Below are positions 8,442-17,376 of a DNA stretch of 64,000 bases, piece after piece. Under the pieces are notes generated by a model. The model did not search any database. It worked only from the letters and a program-made list of their open reading frames with translations, and was not told the origin of the DNA. Position numbers and translations under genes: made by a program. Source of the stretch: Fuscibacter oryzae (GTDB taxonomy: Bacteria; Pseudomonadota; Alphaproteobacteria; Rhodobacterales; Rhodobacteraceae); NCBI RefSeq assembly GCF_016765795.1, contig NZ_JAESVP010000002.1, positions 310,001-374,000 of the forward strand. The letters run 5' to 3'. Position 1 is the first letter of the stretch, and each line of letters starts with the position of its first letter.

Positions 8442-9500
8442 ATGCAGGCTCCTTCTATCCGCCCCGGTGGGCACCTTCCTTCGACCGACGGCGACATCAA
8501 TCTTTACATCAATGCCGAGGCGCAGGCCCAACCGTGGTTTCAGGCCAACCGGCGGGTGATATTTGTCAACGGCATGGACAACACCCCGCAAGACCATGTG
8601 GAAAGCGCGACGGCGCTGTCCTTGTTGCAGGGATGTCCGGTGGTTGGCGTATTCAACAAGTCTGATGGAAAATGGGCCGATCTGGGCCAGTGCGTGGCTG
8701 ACAAGGTGCGGATGATGCCGGTGCAGGCCGGGGGCGACCGCAACAGTTTTGAAGGCTGGGCCATGGCGACCGAGGCATTGTACCAACTGGCCCGACGCGC
8801 GGCCCCCATGGTGCAGAAAACTGATTTCGTCGCTTCGATGATCGACGGCAATGCCGCGGCACTGGCCGTTTACGGATTGTTGGCCGGCGCGGGCGGGCTG
8901 AATCCGCTGCGCACGCCGGTATATTGCCACAGCCAAGGCAACCTGATCACATCGAACGCGCTGACCGCAGTGGCGCTGGCGCTTGGGCCAGCGTCGATTG
9001 CGGGGATGGAGGTGAACAGCTTTGGTTCGCCCTGTCGGTTCTGGCCGCCGGGTATTCGGCGCACCAATAACGCGTTTACCTTTGATCCGATCACCTGGTT
9101 GGACCTGTCAGCCGACATGAGCAGCAGCAAGGTCGGCTTTGTCGCAGGCCACGGTTTCAAGCTTTACATGCAGAAGGATGCCGAATTCGTCGTCAACCGC
9201 TTTCGCTTTGGAGCCTTTGGCACGACGATGGATATGGACGAGGAAGGGCTGGCAAAATTCCTTGTTTCGCTGGGGCCCAACCCGCAACGGCTGCGGCCGA
9301 TCTTTGAACGACTGCGCGACATGCACCAGACCGACAGCGACGATGTGGCGCTGGCCTATGTGCAGGCGGCCCCAAAGCCGGTGTTGCAGGCGTTGAAACG
9401 GGCTGATCCCGGAGTGATCAAACTGTTGATCGACCTGTTGAAATCTGGCTGGACGGCCGATGACGAAAAGCGCGCGATTGCGGTGCTGGAAGGGCTTTAA
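8442..9500 (+). CDS. Unrecognised protein with alpha/beta-hydrolase nucleophile elbow
   Basis: A 352-residue protein I cannot assign to a named family. It has no signal peptide or membrane helix. A hydrophobic strand VIFVNGMDN near residue 40 resembles the first core strand and oxyanion region of alpha/beta hydrolases; VYCHSQGNLITSNAL near residue 160 is a serine-nucleophile elbow (HSQGN) as in lipases and esterases; conserved-looking SFGSP follows, and GHGFKLYM could carry the catalytic His. The C-terminal third is helical and charged. It lies behind a hairpin that may control its expression and overlaps the convergent DUF1178 gene by four bases. A lipase/esterase-like activity is inference only. 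Confidence 0.65.
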   Translation: MQAPSIRPGGHLPSTDGDINLYINAEAQAQPWFQANRRVIFVNGMDNTPQDHVESATALSLLQGCPVVGVFNKSDGKWADLGQCVADKVRMMPVQAGGDRNSFEGWAMATEALYQLARRAAPMVQKTDFVASMIDGNAAALAVYGLLAGAGGLNPLRTPVYCHSQGNLITSNALTAVALALGPASIAGMEVNSFGSPCRFWPPGIRRTNNAFTFDPITWLDLSADMSSSKVGFVAGHGFKLYMQKDAEFVVNRFRFGAFGTTMDMDEEGLAKFLVSLGPNPQRLRPIFERLRDMHQTDSDDVALAYVQAAPKPVLQALKRADPGVIKLLIDLLKSGWTADDEKRAIAVLEGL

Positions 9501-9913
9501 TTCGTCTTACGGTTCGGGATGAACGGCAAGGGCGCCACGGGCACGCCGTCTTCCAACAGTTTGCGCGCCTCATCCGGGCGGGCCTCGCCATAGATCGCGC
9601 GGGTGGGGGCATCGCCATCGTGCATGGCGCGGGCCTCGGCGGCAAAGCCAAGGCCGACATATTCGGAATTCTCTTCAACCTGACGGCGCAGCGCGGCCAT
9701 TGCCGCCTCTACCTCGGATTGCGGCTGGCCAAGGGCGGGCCGATCCTGCCCCTGCGTGACGGCGGGGGCCATCAGCGCCTTGGTGACCGAACTTTCACCG
9801 CACAAGCTGCAAGACACATGGCCCGAAGCCTGCAACACATCAAACGCCGCCGCCGACTGGAACCAGCTTTCAAAGTTGTGCCCCTTGGCACATCTGAGCG
9901 TGTAGCGGATCAT
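9497..9913 (-). CDS. DUF1178 family protein
   Basis: A 138-residue cytosolic protein. The N-terminus MIRYTLRCAKGHNFESWFQSAAAFD and the following CSLCGESSVTKALMAP give two Cys pairs (C8, then CSLC) that look like a small zinc-ribbon, the hallmark of DUF1178. The middle is a Glu-rich helix, and the tail EARPDEARKLLEDGVPVAPLP is also typical. No function is known for the family. It lies in the same direction as, and 30 bases downstream of, the Nudix gene, so the two are probably one transcript. Confidence 0.85.
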   Translation of the reverse strand: MIRYTLRCAKGHNFESWFQSAAAFDVLQASGHVSCSLCGESSVTKALMAPAVTQGQDRPALGQPQSEVEAAMAALRRQVEENSEYVGLGFAAEARAMHDGDAPTRAIYGEARPDEARKLLEDGVPVAPLPFIPNRKTN

Positions 9914-9943
9914 CCCTGTAACCTATGCGGTAAACAGGAAAGT

Positions 9944-10450
9944 TCAAGCCACCGCAGGCTCAATATCCAGCAGCACGGGCAGGGCCATCAACAGGCCGCG
10001 CAGTTCCGGTTCTGCCACAAGTCGCGCCGCCTTGCTGTACTTGAACCATTTGCGGCTGCGCATCTTGTCTTCGGGGTATTTGCGCTTCAGCTCTCCGACC
10101 CGCAGCGAATAGACTGCAACCCGGCAGGGCAGGCTTTGCCCCGGTTTCAGCACCTTGTCATAGCCAAAGGTGCCAACACTGTCTTCGGCAACATCGCCCT
10201 TCACTCCGGCCTCTTCCCAAGCCTCTTGCTGGGCGGTTGAAGCGGGGCATTTATCCAGCATCGGCCAACCCTTCGGGATGACCCAACGCCCCGTGTCGCG
10301 GCTGGTGATCAACAACACCTCTACCTTGCCGCGGTGCATCCGCCAGCAGATAGCCCCGTATTGAACGGGGCAGGTCGCCCCGTCTGCGGGCGTATGAGTG
10401 AAGTCTTTGGGCACTGGTACGCCTGTACTTGGGCTGGGTAACTCCAGCAC
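9944..10450 (-). CDS. Nudix hydrolase (diphosphoinositol-polyphosphate/Ap4A-like subgroup)
   Basis: A 168-residue pyrophosphohydrolase. The Nudix box reads GWPMLDKCPASTAQQEAWEE followed by AGV: the catalytic EE pair and preceding Glu are present, but the canonical first Glu is Lys and the Arg of RE is Gln, a variant common in alphaproteobacterial proteins of this subgroup (WVIPKGWP is its lead-in). The substrate cannot be read from the sequence. GTG at 10450 is chosen because AAGGAAA precedes it; the next ATG is well inside the fold. It is divergent from the deacetylase-like gene across 125 AT-richer bases that probably hold both promoters. Confidence 0.86.
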   Translation of the reverse strand: MLELPSPSTGVPVPKDFTHTPADGATCPVQYGAICWRMHRGKVEVLLITSRDTGRWVIPKGWPMLDKCPASTAQQEAWEEAGVKGDVAEDSVGTFGYDKVLKPGQSLPCRVAVYSLRVGELKRKYPEDKMRSRKWFKYSKAARLVAEPELRGLLMALPVLLDIEPAVA

Positions 10451-10575
10451 TGGTTTTCCTTATTTTGTAGGCTTTCTTGTGAAGCGCAAGTGTCGAATAC
10501 CCGACCTTTTGGCGATTTAGCGACATTTGTTGCATATGGATTGAGAAACGGGCAGCGAACACTACCATATGCTGC

Positions 10576-11706
10576 ATGACCAGGCAGGCGCATATCGGAC
10601 CCTTGATGATTGCCAGCGGCATTTACCGCCGGTCAAGCTATGGTGGCTTGCATCCCTTGCGGGTGCCACGCGTTTCTACCGTGGTGGATCTGGCGCGGGC
10701 GCTTGGCTGGTTGCCTGCCGAACGCTACCGGCAAAGCCCGCGCGCCAAGGCGGCGGCGCTGACCGCATGGCACAGCGCCGACTATATCGCTGCCTTGCAG
10801 TCGGCCGAGGCAAGCGGAGAGGCCACGCCGGAAATGCGGGCGCGGTACGGGTTGGGCACCGTGGCGAACCCGATCTTTCCGCAGGTCTTTTCGCGCCCTG
10901 CCACCGGGGCGGGTGGCATTCTGCTGGCGGCAGAGATGCTGGGCCATGCGGCGTCGGGTGCAGTCCATGTACCGGGTGGCGGCACCCATCACGGCATGCC
11001 CGACCGCGCCAACGGCTTTTGCTATCTGAATGACCCGGTGCTTGGCATTCTGCGGCTGAAGGCACTGGGGATGGCGCGGATTGCCTATGTTGATATCGAC
11101 GCCCATCACTGCGACGGGGTAGAGTTTGCCTTTGCAGGTGACCCGGCGGTGCGGCTGATCTCGGTCCATGAAGAGGGGCGCTGGCCGTTCACCGGGCGGT
11201 TGGGCGATGACGGCGGCGGGAATGCGTTCAACCTGCCGGTCCCGCGTGGCCTGAACGATACCGAGTTGCGGGTGGTGCTGGAAGGGCTGATCGGCCCGCG
11301 CGTCGCGGAATTCGCGCCCGATGTCATCGTGTTGCAGGCAGGGGCCGATTCGTTGCTTGAAGACCCGCTGTCACGTCTGGCCCTGTCGAACACCGCTTAT
11401 CTGGCAGTTTTGGCCGCCCTTCGCCCGCTTGCACCACGGTTTCTGCTGCTGGGTGGTGGTGGCTATAACCCGTGGAGTGTGGGGCGCTGCTGGACGGCAC
11501 TTTGGGGCACCTTGTCGGGGCAAGAGATGCCAGACCGTCTGCCACTGGAAGCCTCCGAGGTGCTGCGCGCGCTGTCATGGATGGGCGGTGCCCGCCCGCC
11601 GCCGGCGCCTGCGATGCTGAGCACGCTGGTCGATGCGCCGCGCGAGGGCCCGGTGCGGCCTGAGGTGCAGGAGCGGCTGCGCAGCCTGGCACTGCGCCCC
11701 GGCTGA
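10576..11706 (+). CDS. Histone deacetylase superfamily protein (AcuC/acetylpolyamine-amidohydrolase-like)
   Basis: A 376-residue zinc-dependent deacylase. Active-site features are VPGGGTHHGMP (tandem His), GFCYLNDP, YVDIDAHHCDGV (zinc Asp and His), ISVHEEGRWPFTG, LQAGADSL (second zinc Asp) and LLGGGGYN near the end. Bacterial members deacetylate acetyl-lysine (AcuC acting on acetyl-CoA synthetase) or acetylated small amines; the substrate cannot be chosen here. It is convergent with waaA, with two bases between stop codons. Confidence 0.88.
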   Translation: MTRQAHIGPLMIASGIYRRSSYGGLHPLRVPRVSTVVDLARALGWLPAERYRQSPRAKAAALTAWHSADYIAALQSAEASGEATPEMRARYGLGTVANPIFPQVFSRPATGAGGILLAAEMLGHAASGAVHVPGGGTHHGMPDRANGFCYLNDPVLGILRLKALGMARIAYVDIDAHHCDGVEFAFAGDPAVRLISVHEEGRWPFTGRLGDDGGGNAFNLPVPRGLNDTELRVVLEGLIGPRVAEFAPDVIVLQAGADSLLEDPLSRLALSNTAYLAVLAALRPLAPRFLLLGGGGYNPWSVGRCWTALWGTLSGQEMPDRLPLEASEVLRALSWMGGARPPPAPAMLSTLVDAPREGPVRPEVQERLRSLALRPG

Positions 11707-11708
11707 TC

Positions 11709-12932
11709 TTAGCCCCCGGGCGTCTGGCCCGCCATCGCGCGCAGGATTGCCGCGATGATCGCCTCGCCCCCGGTCTGGGGGGCCAATGTGGCTTTGGCCC
11801 GCGCGGCCAGATCGGCCTGCCGCTCTGCCGTCAGGCTGAGCAGGGCTGCGCCCAGATCCTGCGCCCGTGCCACGCGGATCGCGGCCCCCGCCCGGTCCAG
11901 CGCGCCAAAGGGCGCGGCGTTGTTCGACACATCCGGCCCGTGCAAGATGGCACAGCCCGCCCGCGCCGGTTCCCACGGGGTATGGCCCCCCTTGGGTGCA
12001 AAGGTGCCGCCTATCAGGCAGGCCCCGGCCATGGCATACCAGGCGGGCATCTCTCCCAGCGTGTCGGCCAGATGGACCGGGGTGTCCGCTGCGGGAACCT
12101 GACCTTTCGACCTTGTGGCAAAAGGAATACCGCGCGCCGCCAGCAGGGTCTGCACCTCTTCGCTGCGGCGGGGGTGGCGGGGGGCCAGGATCAGATGATC
12201 AAAGGTGTCGCGGGCCGCCAGAAACCCGTCCAGCGCGATGGCCTCCTCGCCCTCATGGGTTGAGGCGGCCAGCAGAACCCGGTCGCGCGGCCACGGCGGC
12301 GCAAAGGGCAGGGCGGCGGCCTGCCCTCCGGCCTGAGCCTTTAACGCCAGCACCGGCCCCGCCGCCTGCGGGTCCAGCCCCAGCGCCAGAAACCGCGTGC
12401 GCGATGCGTCATCCTGCGCCGAAAGCCAATCCACCCGCGCCAACATGCCGCCGATCAACCCGCGCAAGCGGCCCCAGCGCGCCGCGGATCGTTCCGACAT
12501 GCGCGCCCCGATCACCAGCACCGGCACCCCGCGCCGATGCGCTGCCGCGATACGAGAGGGCCACAGCTCATTTTCCACGATCACCAGCGCCTGTGGTTCC
12601 CAGATATCCAGCACCCGCCCCGCTGCGCCTGCGGCATCCAGCGGGGCCAGCGCCGCCACCACACCCGGCAGACCCCAACCCGCCACCATCGCCCGGCCTG
12701 TCAGGCTGTTGGCGGTGACCAGCAGTTGCACCCCCGGTCGCGCCTTGATCAACCGCTCCACCACCCAGCGGGCCGAAGTCAGCTCTCCGTTCGACGCACC
12801 ATGCAGCCACAGGCGCGGGCCAAGGCCAGGCGGCGGCACTTGTCCCAGCCGCTGCCACACCCCGCCGCGCAGGGCGGCAAAGCCCAGCAGAACCGGCAGC
12901 AGAACCGCCATGATCAGTTGATAAATAACCAT
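11709..12932 (-). CDS. waaA: 3-deoxy-D-manno-octulosonate (Kdo) transferase
   Basis: Inner-membrane-associated glycosyltransferase (GT30) adding Kdo from CMP-Kdo to lipid A precursor. It has an N-terminal membrane anchor (YQLIMAVLLPVLLGFAAL), then LWLHGASNGELTSARWVVERL (acceptor domain with the catalytic Glu), VIVENELWPSRI and the donor-domain motifs VLLAASTHEGEE, ILAPRHPRR and IGGTFAPKGGHTPWEPA. The 407-residue length is usual. It lies downstream of, and on the same strand as, the amidase gene (9 bases apart), so it may be read from that transcript. Confidence 0.93.
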   Translation of the reverse strand: MVIYQLIMAVLLPVLLGFAALRGGVWQRLGQVPPPGLGPRLWLHGASNGELTSARWVVERLIKARPGVQLLVTANSLTGRAMVAGWGLPGVVAALAPLDAAGAAGRVLDIWEPQALVIVENELWPSRIAAAHRRGVPVLVIGARMSERSAARWGRLRGLIGGMLARVDWLSAQDDASRTRFLALGLDPQAAGPVLALKAQAGGQAAALPFAPPWPRDRVLLAASTHEGEEAIALDGFLAARDTFDHLILAPRHPRRSEEVQTLLAARGIPFATRSKGQVPAADTPVHLADTLGEMPAWYAMAGACLIGGTFAPKGGHTPWEPARAGCAILHGPDVSNNAAPFGALDRAGAAIRVARAQDLGAALLSLTAERQADLAARAKATLAPQTGGEAIIAAILRAMAGQTPGG

Positions 12933-12941
12933 GCCCCAGCC

Positions 12942-14372
12942 TTACGGGGCCACAGCCCCTTCGGCAAGAACCGGCGGGCGGCGCGATGGCCAGTCGGTAG
13001 CCCGGTGCCAGGCCTGACCCACCGCTAGCACCCGCGCATCCGAACCCACCGGCCCCGCAATCTGCATCCCCATCGGCAGGCCCTGCGCGCCAAAGCCCAC
13101 AGGCACCGACAGCGCGGGCAGGCCGATCAGGCTGATCGGGATCACCACTTCCATCCAGCGGTGATAGGTGTCCATCGCCTTGCCGTTGATCAGCTGCGGC
13201 CAGCGCCATTCCACCGGAAAGGGCCAGACCTGCGCGGTGGGCAACATCACCACATCAAAGCGCTGAAACATCTGCGCCGCATGGGCATACCAACGGCTGC
13301 GGATCACGCTGGCCTCGTATACCGCCGCCGCGGTCAGGCCTTGGCCCTGCTCGATCTCCCAAATGGTTTCGGGCTTCAGTTGTGCGCGTTTGGCCGGATC
13401 GGCATAGATCGTACGAAAGCTGCCCGCATTCAGCATGGCGCGCAGGGTAACCCAGGATTGCCACAGCTTTTCCGCCGGAAAGGGCGGGGGCAGGGGTTCT
13501 ACCACCGCGCCCATGGCTTCAAACTGGCGCAGCGCCGCCTCGCACAGCTCCAGTATCCCCGGCTCGGTCGCATAGGCGCCGCCCCAATCGCCCAGCCAGC
13601 CGATGCGCAGGCCTTTGATGTCGCGGTCCAGCCCGGCGATGTAATCTTCCACCGGGCGGCCAAAAGGCACCTCGGGGTTCTCGCCCGCCTGCACCGCCAG
13701 CAATCGCGCTACATCCTCGACGGTGCGGCCCATCGGCCCCTCGGTCGCCAGCGTGGCCAGATGGGTGTCGCCCTCGGCATCCGCCGGAACCAAACCCCAA
13801 CTGGGGCGAAAGCCATAGACGTTGCAGAACCCGGCCGGATTGCGCAGGCTGCCCATCATGTCGCTGCCATCGGCCACCGGCACCAGCCGCGCCGCCAACG
13901 CCGCCGCCGCCCCGCCGGATGATCCGCCCGCCGTGCGCGACAGATCATAGGGGTTGCGGGTCGCGCCAAAGACCGGGTTGAAGCTGTGGCTGCCATGGCC
14001 CCAGTCGGGCGTGTTGGTCTTGCCAATGAAAATCGCCCCCGCCGCCCGCATCCGTGCGGCCAGCAGATCGTCTTTCGTCGGAATGAAATCGGCGAACAAC
14101 GGGCTGCCAAAGGTCGTTCGCAGCCCGGCGGTCGCGCACAGATCCTTGACCGCCAACGGCATTCCATGCAGCCAGCCCGCAGGCGTGGCATCATCCGCCG
14201 CCCGCGCCTCGGTCATAAGTGCATCGCGGTCGCGCAGCGATACCACTGCATTCACCGCGCCGTTCACCGCAGCAATCCGGTCCAGATGCGCCGCCATCAC
14301 CTCCGATGGGGCGACCTGCCGCGCGACGATCATGCGCGACAGGTCCGATGCCGAAAGCGCGGTCAGATCCAT
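12942..14372 (-). CDS. Amidase signature family hydrolase (first of two)
   Basis: A 476-residue cytosolic amidase with the Ser-cisSer-Lys triad: Lys in MPLAVKDLCA, cis-Ser in TAGGSSGGAAAALAA and nucleophile Ser in DGSDMMGSLRNPAG (the usual GGGS replaced by MMGS). The substrate is unknown; position next to a polyamine-type ABC importer suggests an imported amide. ATG at 14372 starts MDLTALSASDLSRM; this ATG and its SD (GGAAAGG) are supplied by a copy of the dispersed repeat. An open frame extends to 14450 but is repeat sequence. Confidence 0.9.
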   Translation of the reverse strand: MDLTALSASDLSRMIVARQVAPSEVMAAHLDRIAAVNGAVNAVVSLRDRDALMTEARAADDATPAGWLHGMPLAVKDLCATAGLRTTFGSPLFADFIPTKDDLLAARMRAAGAIFIGKTNTPDWGHGSHSFNPVFGATRNPYDLSRTAGGSSGGAAAALAARLVPVADGSDMMGSLRNPAGFCNVYGFRPSWGLVPADAEGDTHLATLATEGPMGRTVEDVARLLAVQAGENPEVPFGRPVEDYIAGLDRDIKGLRIGWLGDWGGAYATEPGILELCEAALRQFEAMGAVVEPLPPPFPAEKLWQSWVTLRAMLNAGSFRTIYADPAKRAQLKPETIWEIEQGQGLTAAAVYEASVIRSRWYAHAAQMFQRFDVVMLPTAQVWPFPVEWRWPQLINGKAMDTYHRWMEVVIPISLIGLPALSVPVGFGAQGLPMGMQIAGPVGSDARVLAVGQAWHRATDWPSRRPPVLAEGAVAP

Positions 14373-14429
14373 TTGCACCTTTCCAAATACTCTCGGGAGG
14401 GGTTGGGGGAGGGCAGACGGCCCTCCCCC
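14371..14429 (-). repeat. Dispersed intergenic repeat, copy 2, with hairpin
   Basis: Bases 14371-14392 are identical to 1601-1622. On the minus strand a 10-bp stem (14405-14414 with 14420-14429, 5-base loop) precedes AACCCCTCCCGAGAGTATTT and the GGAAAGGTGCAAATG tail that becomes the start of the amidase gene. There is no T-run on the minus strand, so the hairpin is not a classic terminator for the genes lying there. Confidence 0.75.
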
Positions 14430-14450
14430 TTTTGTCAGATCAACCGGCAC

Positions 14451-15482
14451 TTACTTTTGCAGTTCGGTCCAGATCGCGGTCATGTATTCCTGGGCCTGCG
14501 GCGAGCAGGTGGGCAGGAAATGACCCGAAGCCTTGAACTCTTCCGGGATCACCACTTCGGGCGCGTTCTTCATGTCTTCGGGCATGAAGGCATCCGACCC
14601 GGCGATGCCGTTGGCATAGCGGGCAAAGCCCGAGATCAGCGCGGCATTTTCGGGAACCATAATGAAGTCGAGGAACTTGTAGGCCTCATCCACATTCTGG
14701 GCGTCTTTCAGCAGGGCAACCGAATCCATCCACAGCGGGTAGCCCTCTTTCGGATAGCCGTATTTCACGTCGCCATTGGTCGCCAGACGCGCCCGCATGG
14801 TTGAGCCGTTCCAGTTCACCGATGCCGCCCAATCGCCGTTCGACAGCCGTTCCGTGGCACCGTAATCCATGCTGATCCAGTCGGGCTTGGCCGCCAGCAG
14901 CGCGTCACGCGCCTTTTTCAGCACTTCCTTGTCTTCGGTGCAGGGCTGACCACCGGCCCAGAAGATCGCCATGTTGACCACATCGTTCATTTCGGGAACG
15001 ACGTTGATCTTGCCCTTCAACTCGGCCGGCACGTTCAGGAACACGTTCGAGGTGTTGATGTCGCCCGAATAGATCTTGGTGTTCACGGCAACGCCCGTGG
15101 TGCCCCACTGCCACGGAACCGAGTATTTGCGGCCCGCATCCCACGGCACATCCATCCATTCCGGCGCGATGTTCTTGTGGTTGGCCAGCTTGGCCTGATC
15201 GAGTTCGGTGATCAGGCCCTTTTCAACCCAGATCGGCACATAGTTCGCCGAAGGAACCACCAGGTCAAACCCGGCACCGCCGGCCTCTACCTTGGCCAGC
15301 GCGGTGTCGTTGCTGTCATATTCGGTCACCGTCACCTTGATGCCGGTTTCCTTTTCGAACTTGGCCAGCAGTTCGGGGCTGGTGTAGTTGCCCCAGTTGT
15401 AAAGCTGCAACTGCCCTTCGGCCATGGCCAGCGTGGTGCTGGCCATCAGCGCGAAGGTCGCGGTCATAAGCGTCTTCTTCAT
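14451..15482 (-). CDS. ABC importer periplasmic binding protein, spermidine/putrescine type (copy A)
   Basis: A 343-residue periplasmic solute-binding protein of the PotD/PotF family. The signal peptide (MKKTLMTATFALMASTTLAMA) precedes EGQLQLYNWGNYTSPELL, the family opening. VPWQWGTTGVAVNT, NGDWAASVNWNG and EGYPLWMDSVALL line the ligand cleft in relatives. It starts at 15482, with GGGAGAC upstream; the longer frame adds no sensible leader. By eye roughly 70 percent identical to the next gene, from which it is separated by 47 bases: a tandem duplication. Confidence 0.9.
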   Translation of the reverse strand: MKKTLMTATFALMASTTLAMAEGQLQLYNWGNYTSPELLAKFEKETGIKVTVTEYDSNDTALAKVEAGGAGFDLVVPSANYVPIWVEKGLITELDQAKLANHKNIAPEWMDVPWDAGRKYSVPWQWGTTGVAVNTKIYSGDINTSNVFLNVPAELKGKINVVPEMNDVVNMAIFWAGGQPCTEDKEVLKKARDALLAAKPDWISMDYGATERLSNGDWAASVNWNGSTMRARLATNGDVKYGYPKEGYPLWMDSVALLKDAQNVDEAYKFLDFIMVPENAALISGFARYANGIAGSDAFMPEDMKNAPEVVIPEEFKASGHFLPTCSPQAQEYMTAIWTELQK

Positions 15483-15529
15483 TCGGTAGTCTCCCTGTGG
15501 TCGTTGGTGTCCCTGCGCCGGATTTCCGG

Positions 15530-16555
15530 TCATTTTTGCAGATCGGTCCAGATTGCGGTCATATAATCCATCGACTTGCCCGAGCAGGTCGGCAGGAAAT
15601 GACCGGCAGCCTTGAATTCTTCTGGAATGTTCACCTCTGGCGCGGTCTGCATGTCGGCTGGCATGAATTCCATCGAGCCGCTGATGCCGTTCGGATACCG
15701 CGCAAAGGCCGAGATCAGCGCCGCATTTTCCGGCAGCATGATGAAATCAAGGAACTTGTAAGCCTCATCCACGTTCTTGGCATCGCTGAGGAGGGCAACG
15801 GAATCCATCCACAGCGGATAGCCTTCGCGCGGATAGCCATAAACCACGGCGGGGTTGATCAGCCGAGAGCGGAAGGTTTCGCCCGACCAGTTGACGCTTG
15901 CCGCCCAGTCGCCATTTGCCATGCGGTCGGTGGTGCCGTAATCCATCGAGGCCCAGAACGGCTTGGCCGCCATCAGCGCGTCACGCGCCTTTTTCAGCAC
16001 CGCGACATCTTCGCTGCACGGCTTGCCGCCTGCCCACATCACGGCAAGGTTGACGATCTCGTTCATCTCGGGGACGACGTTTATCTTGCCCTTCAGCTCT
16101 TCCGGCGGGTTCAGGAACACGTTCGAGGTGTTCACATCGCCCTTGTAAACATTGGTATCCACCGAAATGCCGGTGGTGCCCCATTGCCAGGGAATGGTGT
16201 ATTCGCGGCCCATGTCCCAATCGACATTCATCCATTCCGGCGCGATGTTGCCGTGGTGGGGCAGGCGGGTCAGATCCAGTTTCTGGATCAGACCCTGTTC
16301 GACATAGATCGAGACGAAATGCGCCGAGGGCACCACAAGGTCATAGCCCGACCCACCCGCCGACACTTTGGCCAGCGCGGTGTCGTTGCTGTCGTAATCG
16401 GTCACCGTCACCTTGATGCCGGTTTCCTTTTCGAACTTTTCCAGCAGTTCTGGGCTGGTGTAGTCGCCCCAGTTATAGAGGTTCAATTGCCCTTCGGCCA
16501 AGGCGGGCAGGGCGGAGGACAGCAGCAGGAAAAGTGCGGTCGCGGATTTCTTCAT
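15530..16555 (-). CDS. ABC importer periplasmic binding protein, spermidine/putrescine type (copy B)
   Basis: Paralogue of the neighbouring binding protein, 341 residues, with signal peptide MKKSATALFLLLSSALPALA and EGQLNLYNWGDYTSPELLEK. Differences from copy A are spread along the protein, including near the ligand cleft (SWTGET-like and YPREGYP regions), so the pair may divide related substrates or affinities. It is 11 bases downstream of the permease gene, so copy B is the one coupled most closely to the transporter. Confidence 0.9.
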   Translation of the reverse strand: MKKSATALFLLLSSALPALAEGQLNLYNWGDYTSPELLEKFEKETGIKVTVTDYDSNDTALAKVSAGGSGYDLVVPSAHFVSIYVEQGLIQKLDLTRLPHHGNIAPEWMNVDWDMGREYTIPWQWGTTGISVDTNVYKGDVNTSNVFLNPPEELKGKINVVPEMNEIVNLAVMWAGGKPCSEDVAVLKKARDALMAAKPFWASMDYGTTDRMANGDWAASVNWSGETFRSRLINPAVVYGYPREGYPLWMDSVALLSDAKNVDEAYKFLDFIMLPENAALISAFARYPNGISGSMEFMPADMQTAPEVNIPEEFKAAGHFLPTCSGKSMDYMTAIWTDLQK

Positions 16556-16566
16556 CGGGTTCCCTG

Positions 16567-17376
16567 TCAGTTTTTATCGTTTTGGCGGTTTATCAGGAAG
16601 AAGGCGGTCAAAAGCGCGATGGTCAGCACCAGAAGGGCGGTGGAAATCGCGTTGATCTCTGGCGTCATCTGGCGACGCAACTGGCCCAGCATGTAGGTGG
16701 GCAAGGTGTCCTGCCCGCCGGATTTGACGAATTCAGTGATGACCACATCGTCAAGGCTGATCACAAAGGCCAGCATGGCCCCGGCGATGACGCCGGGCAG
16801 CAGCAGCGGCAGGGTGACATGGCGGAACGTCCTCCACGGCGTTGCGTAAAGGTCTGCCGCAGCGGTCTCCAGGCTCAGGTCCATCCCCTCCAGCCTTGCC
16901 CGGATCGGCAGATAAGCAAAGGGTACGCAAAAGGCCGAGTGGGCCAGGATCAGATAGCCAAGGCCCTGATAGCCGGTGATCACCTTGATCTGGGCGAAAA
17001 AGATCAGCAGCGCCACGGCGGTCACGATTTCGGGCACCATCAGCGGCTGGTTGATGATGACATAGATGAAGGTCTGGCCCTTGAATGCCTTGCGCCGGGT
17101 GGTGCCAAGGGCGGCCAGCGTGGCAACCGCGGTCGAGATGACCGCCGCCCAAAGCGCGATGATCAGCGACCGCAGGGTGGCGTCTTTGACCTGATCGTTG
17201 TTCCACGCCTTGACATACCAATCCAGCGAGAACCCGCCCCAGGACGACATCGAGATGTTGGTGTTGAACGAATAGGCCGCCAGCGTGAAGATCGGGATAT
17301 AAAGCGCCAGAAACACGCCGATGGCGATGGTGGCAAAGCCGGGCAGGCGGGAAACCTGAAACGCGCGATCAGACAT
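16567..17376 (-). CDS. ABC importer permease, PotC type
   Basis: A 269-residue inner-membrane permease with six predicted helices; the first is FATIAIGVFLALYIPIFTLA. The EAA loop, which docks the ATPase, reads ETAAADLYATPWRTFRHVTL ahead of LPLLLPGVIAGA. ATG at 17376 has GGGAGGA in front and overlaps the end of the PotB-type gene by eight bases; the frame upstream of it (from 17406) is inside that gene. It forms a heterodimer with the PotB-type permease. Confidence 0.9.
   Translation of the reverse strand: MSDRAFQVSRLPGFATIAIGVFLALYIPIFTLAAYSFNTNISMSSWGGFSLDWYVKAWNNDQVKDATLRSLIIALWAAVISTAVATLAALGTTRRKAFKGQTFIYVIINQPLMVPEIVTAVALLIFFAQIKVITGYQGLGYLILAHSAFCVPFAYLPIRARLEGMDLSLETAAADLYATPWRTFRHVTLPLLLPGVIAGAMLAFVISLDDVVITEFVKSGGQDTLPTYMLGQLRRQMTPEINAISTALLVLTIALLTAFFLINRQNDKN

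Noticed and set aside
14405-14429. GC-rich hairpin followed by TTTT, as a rho-independent terminator
   Set aside because: The T-run is on the plus strand while the surrounding genes are on the minus strand; it is better explained as part of the dispersed repeat.
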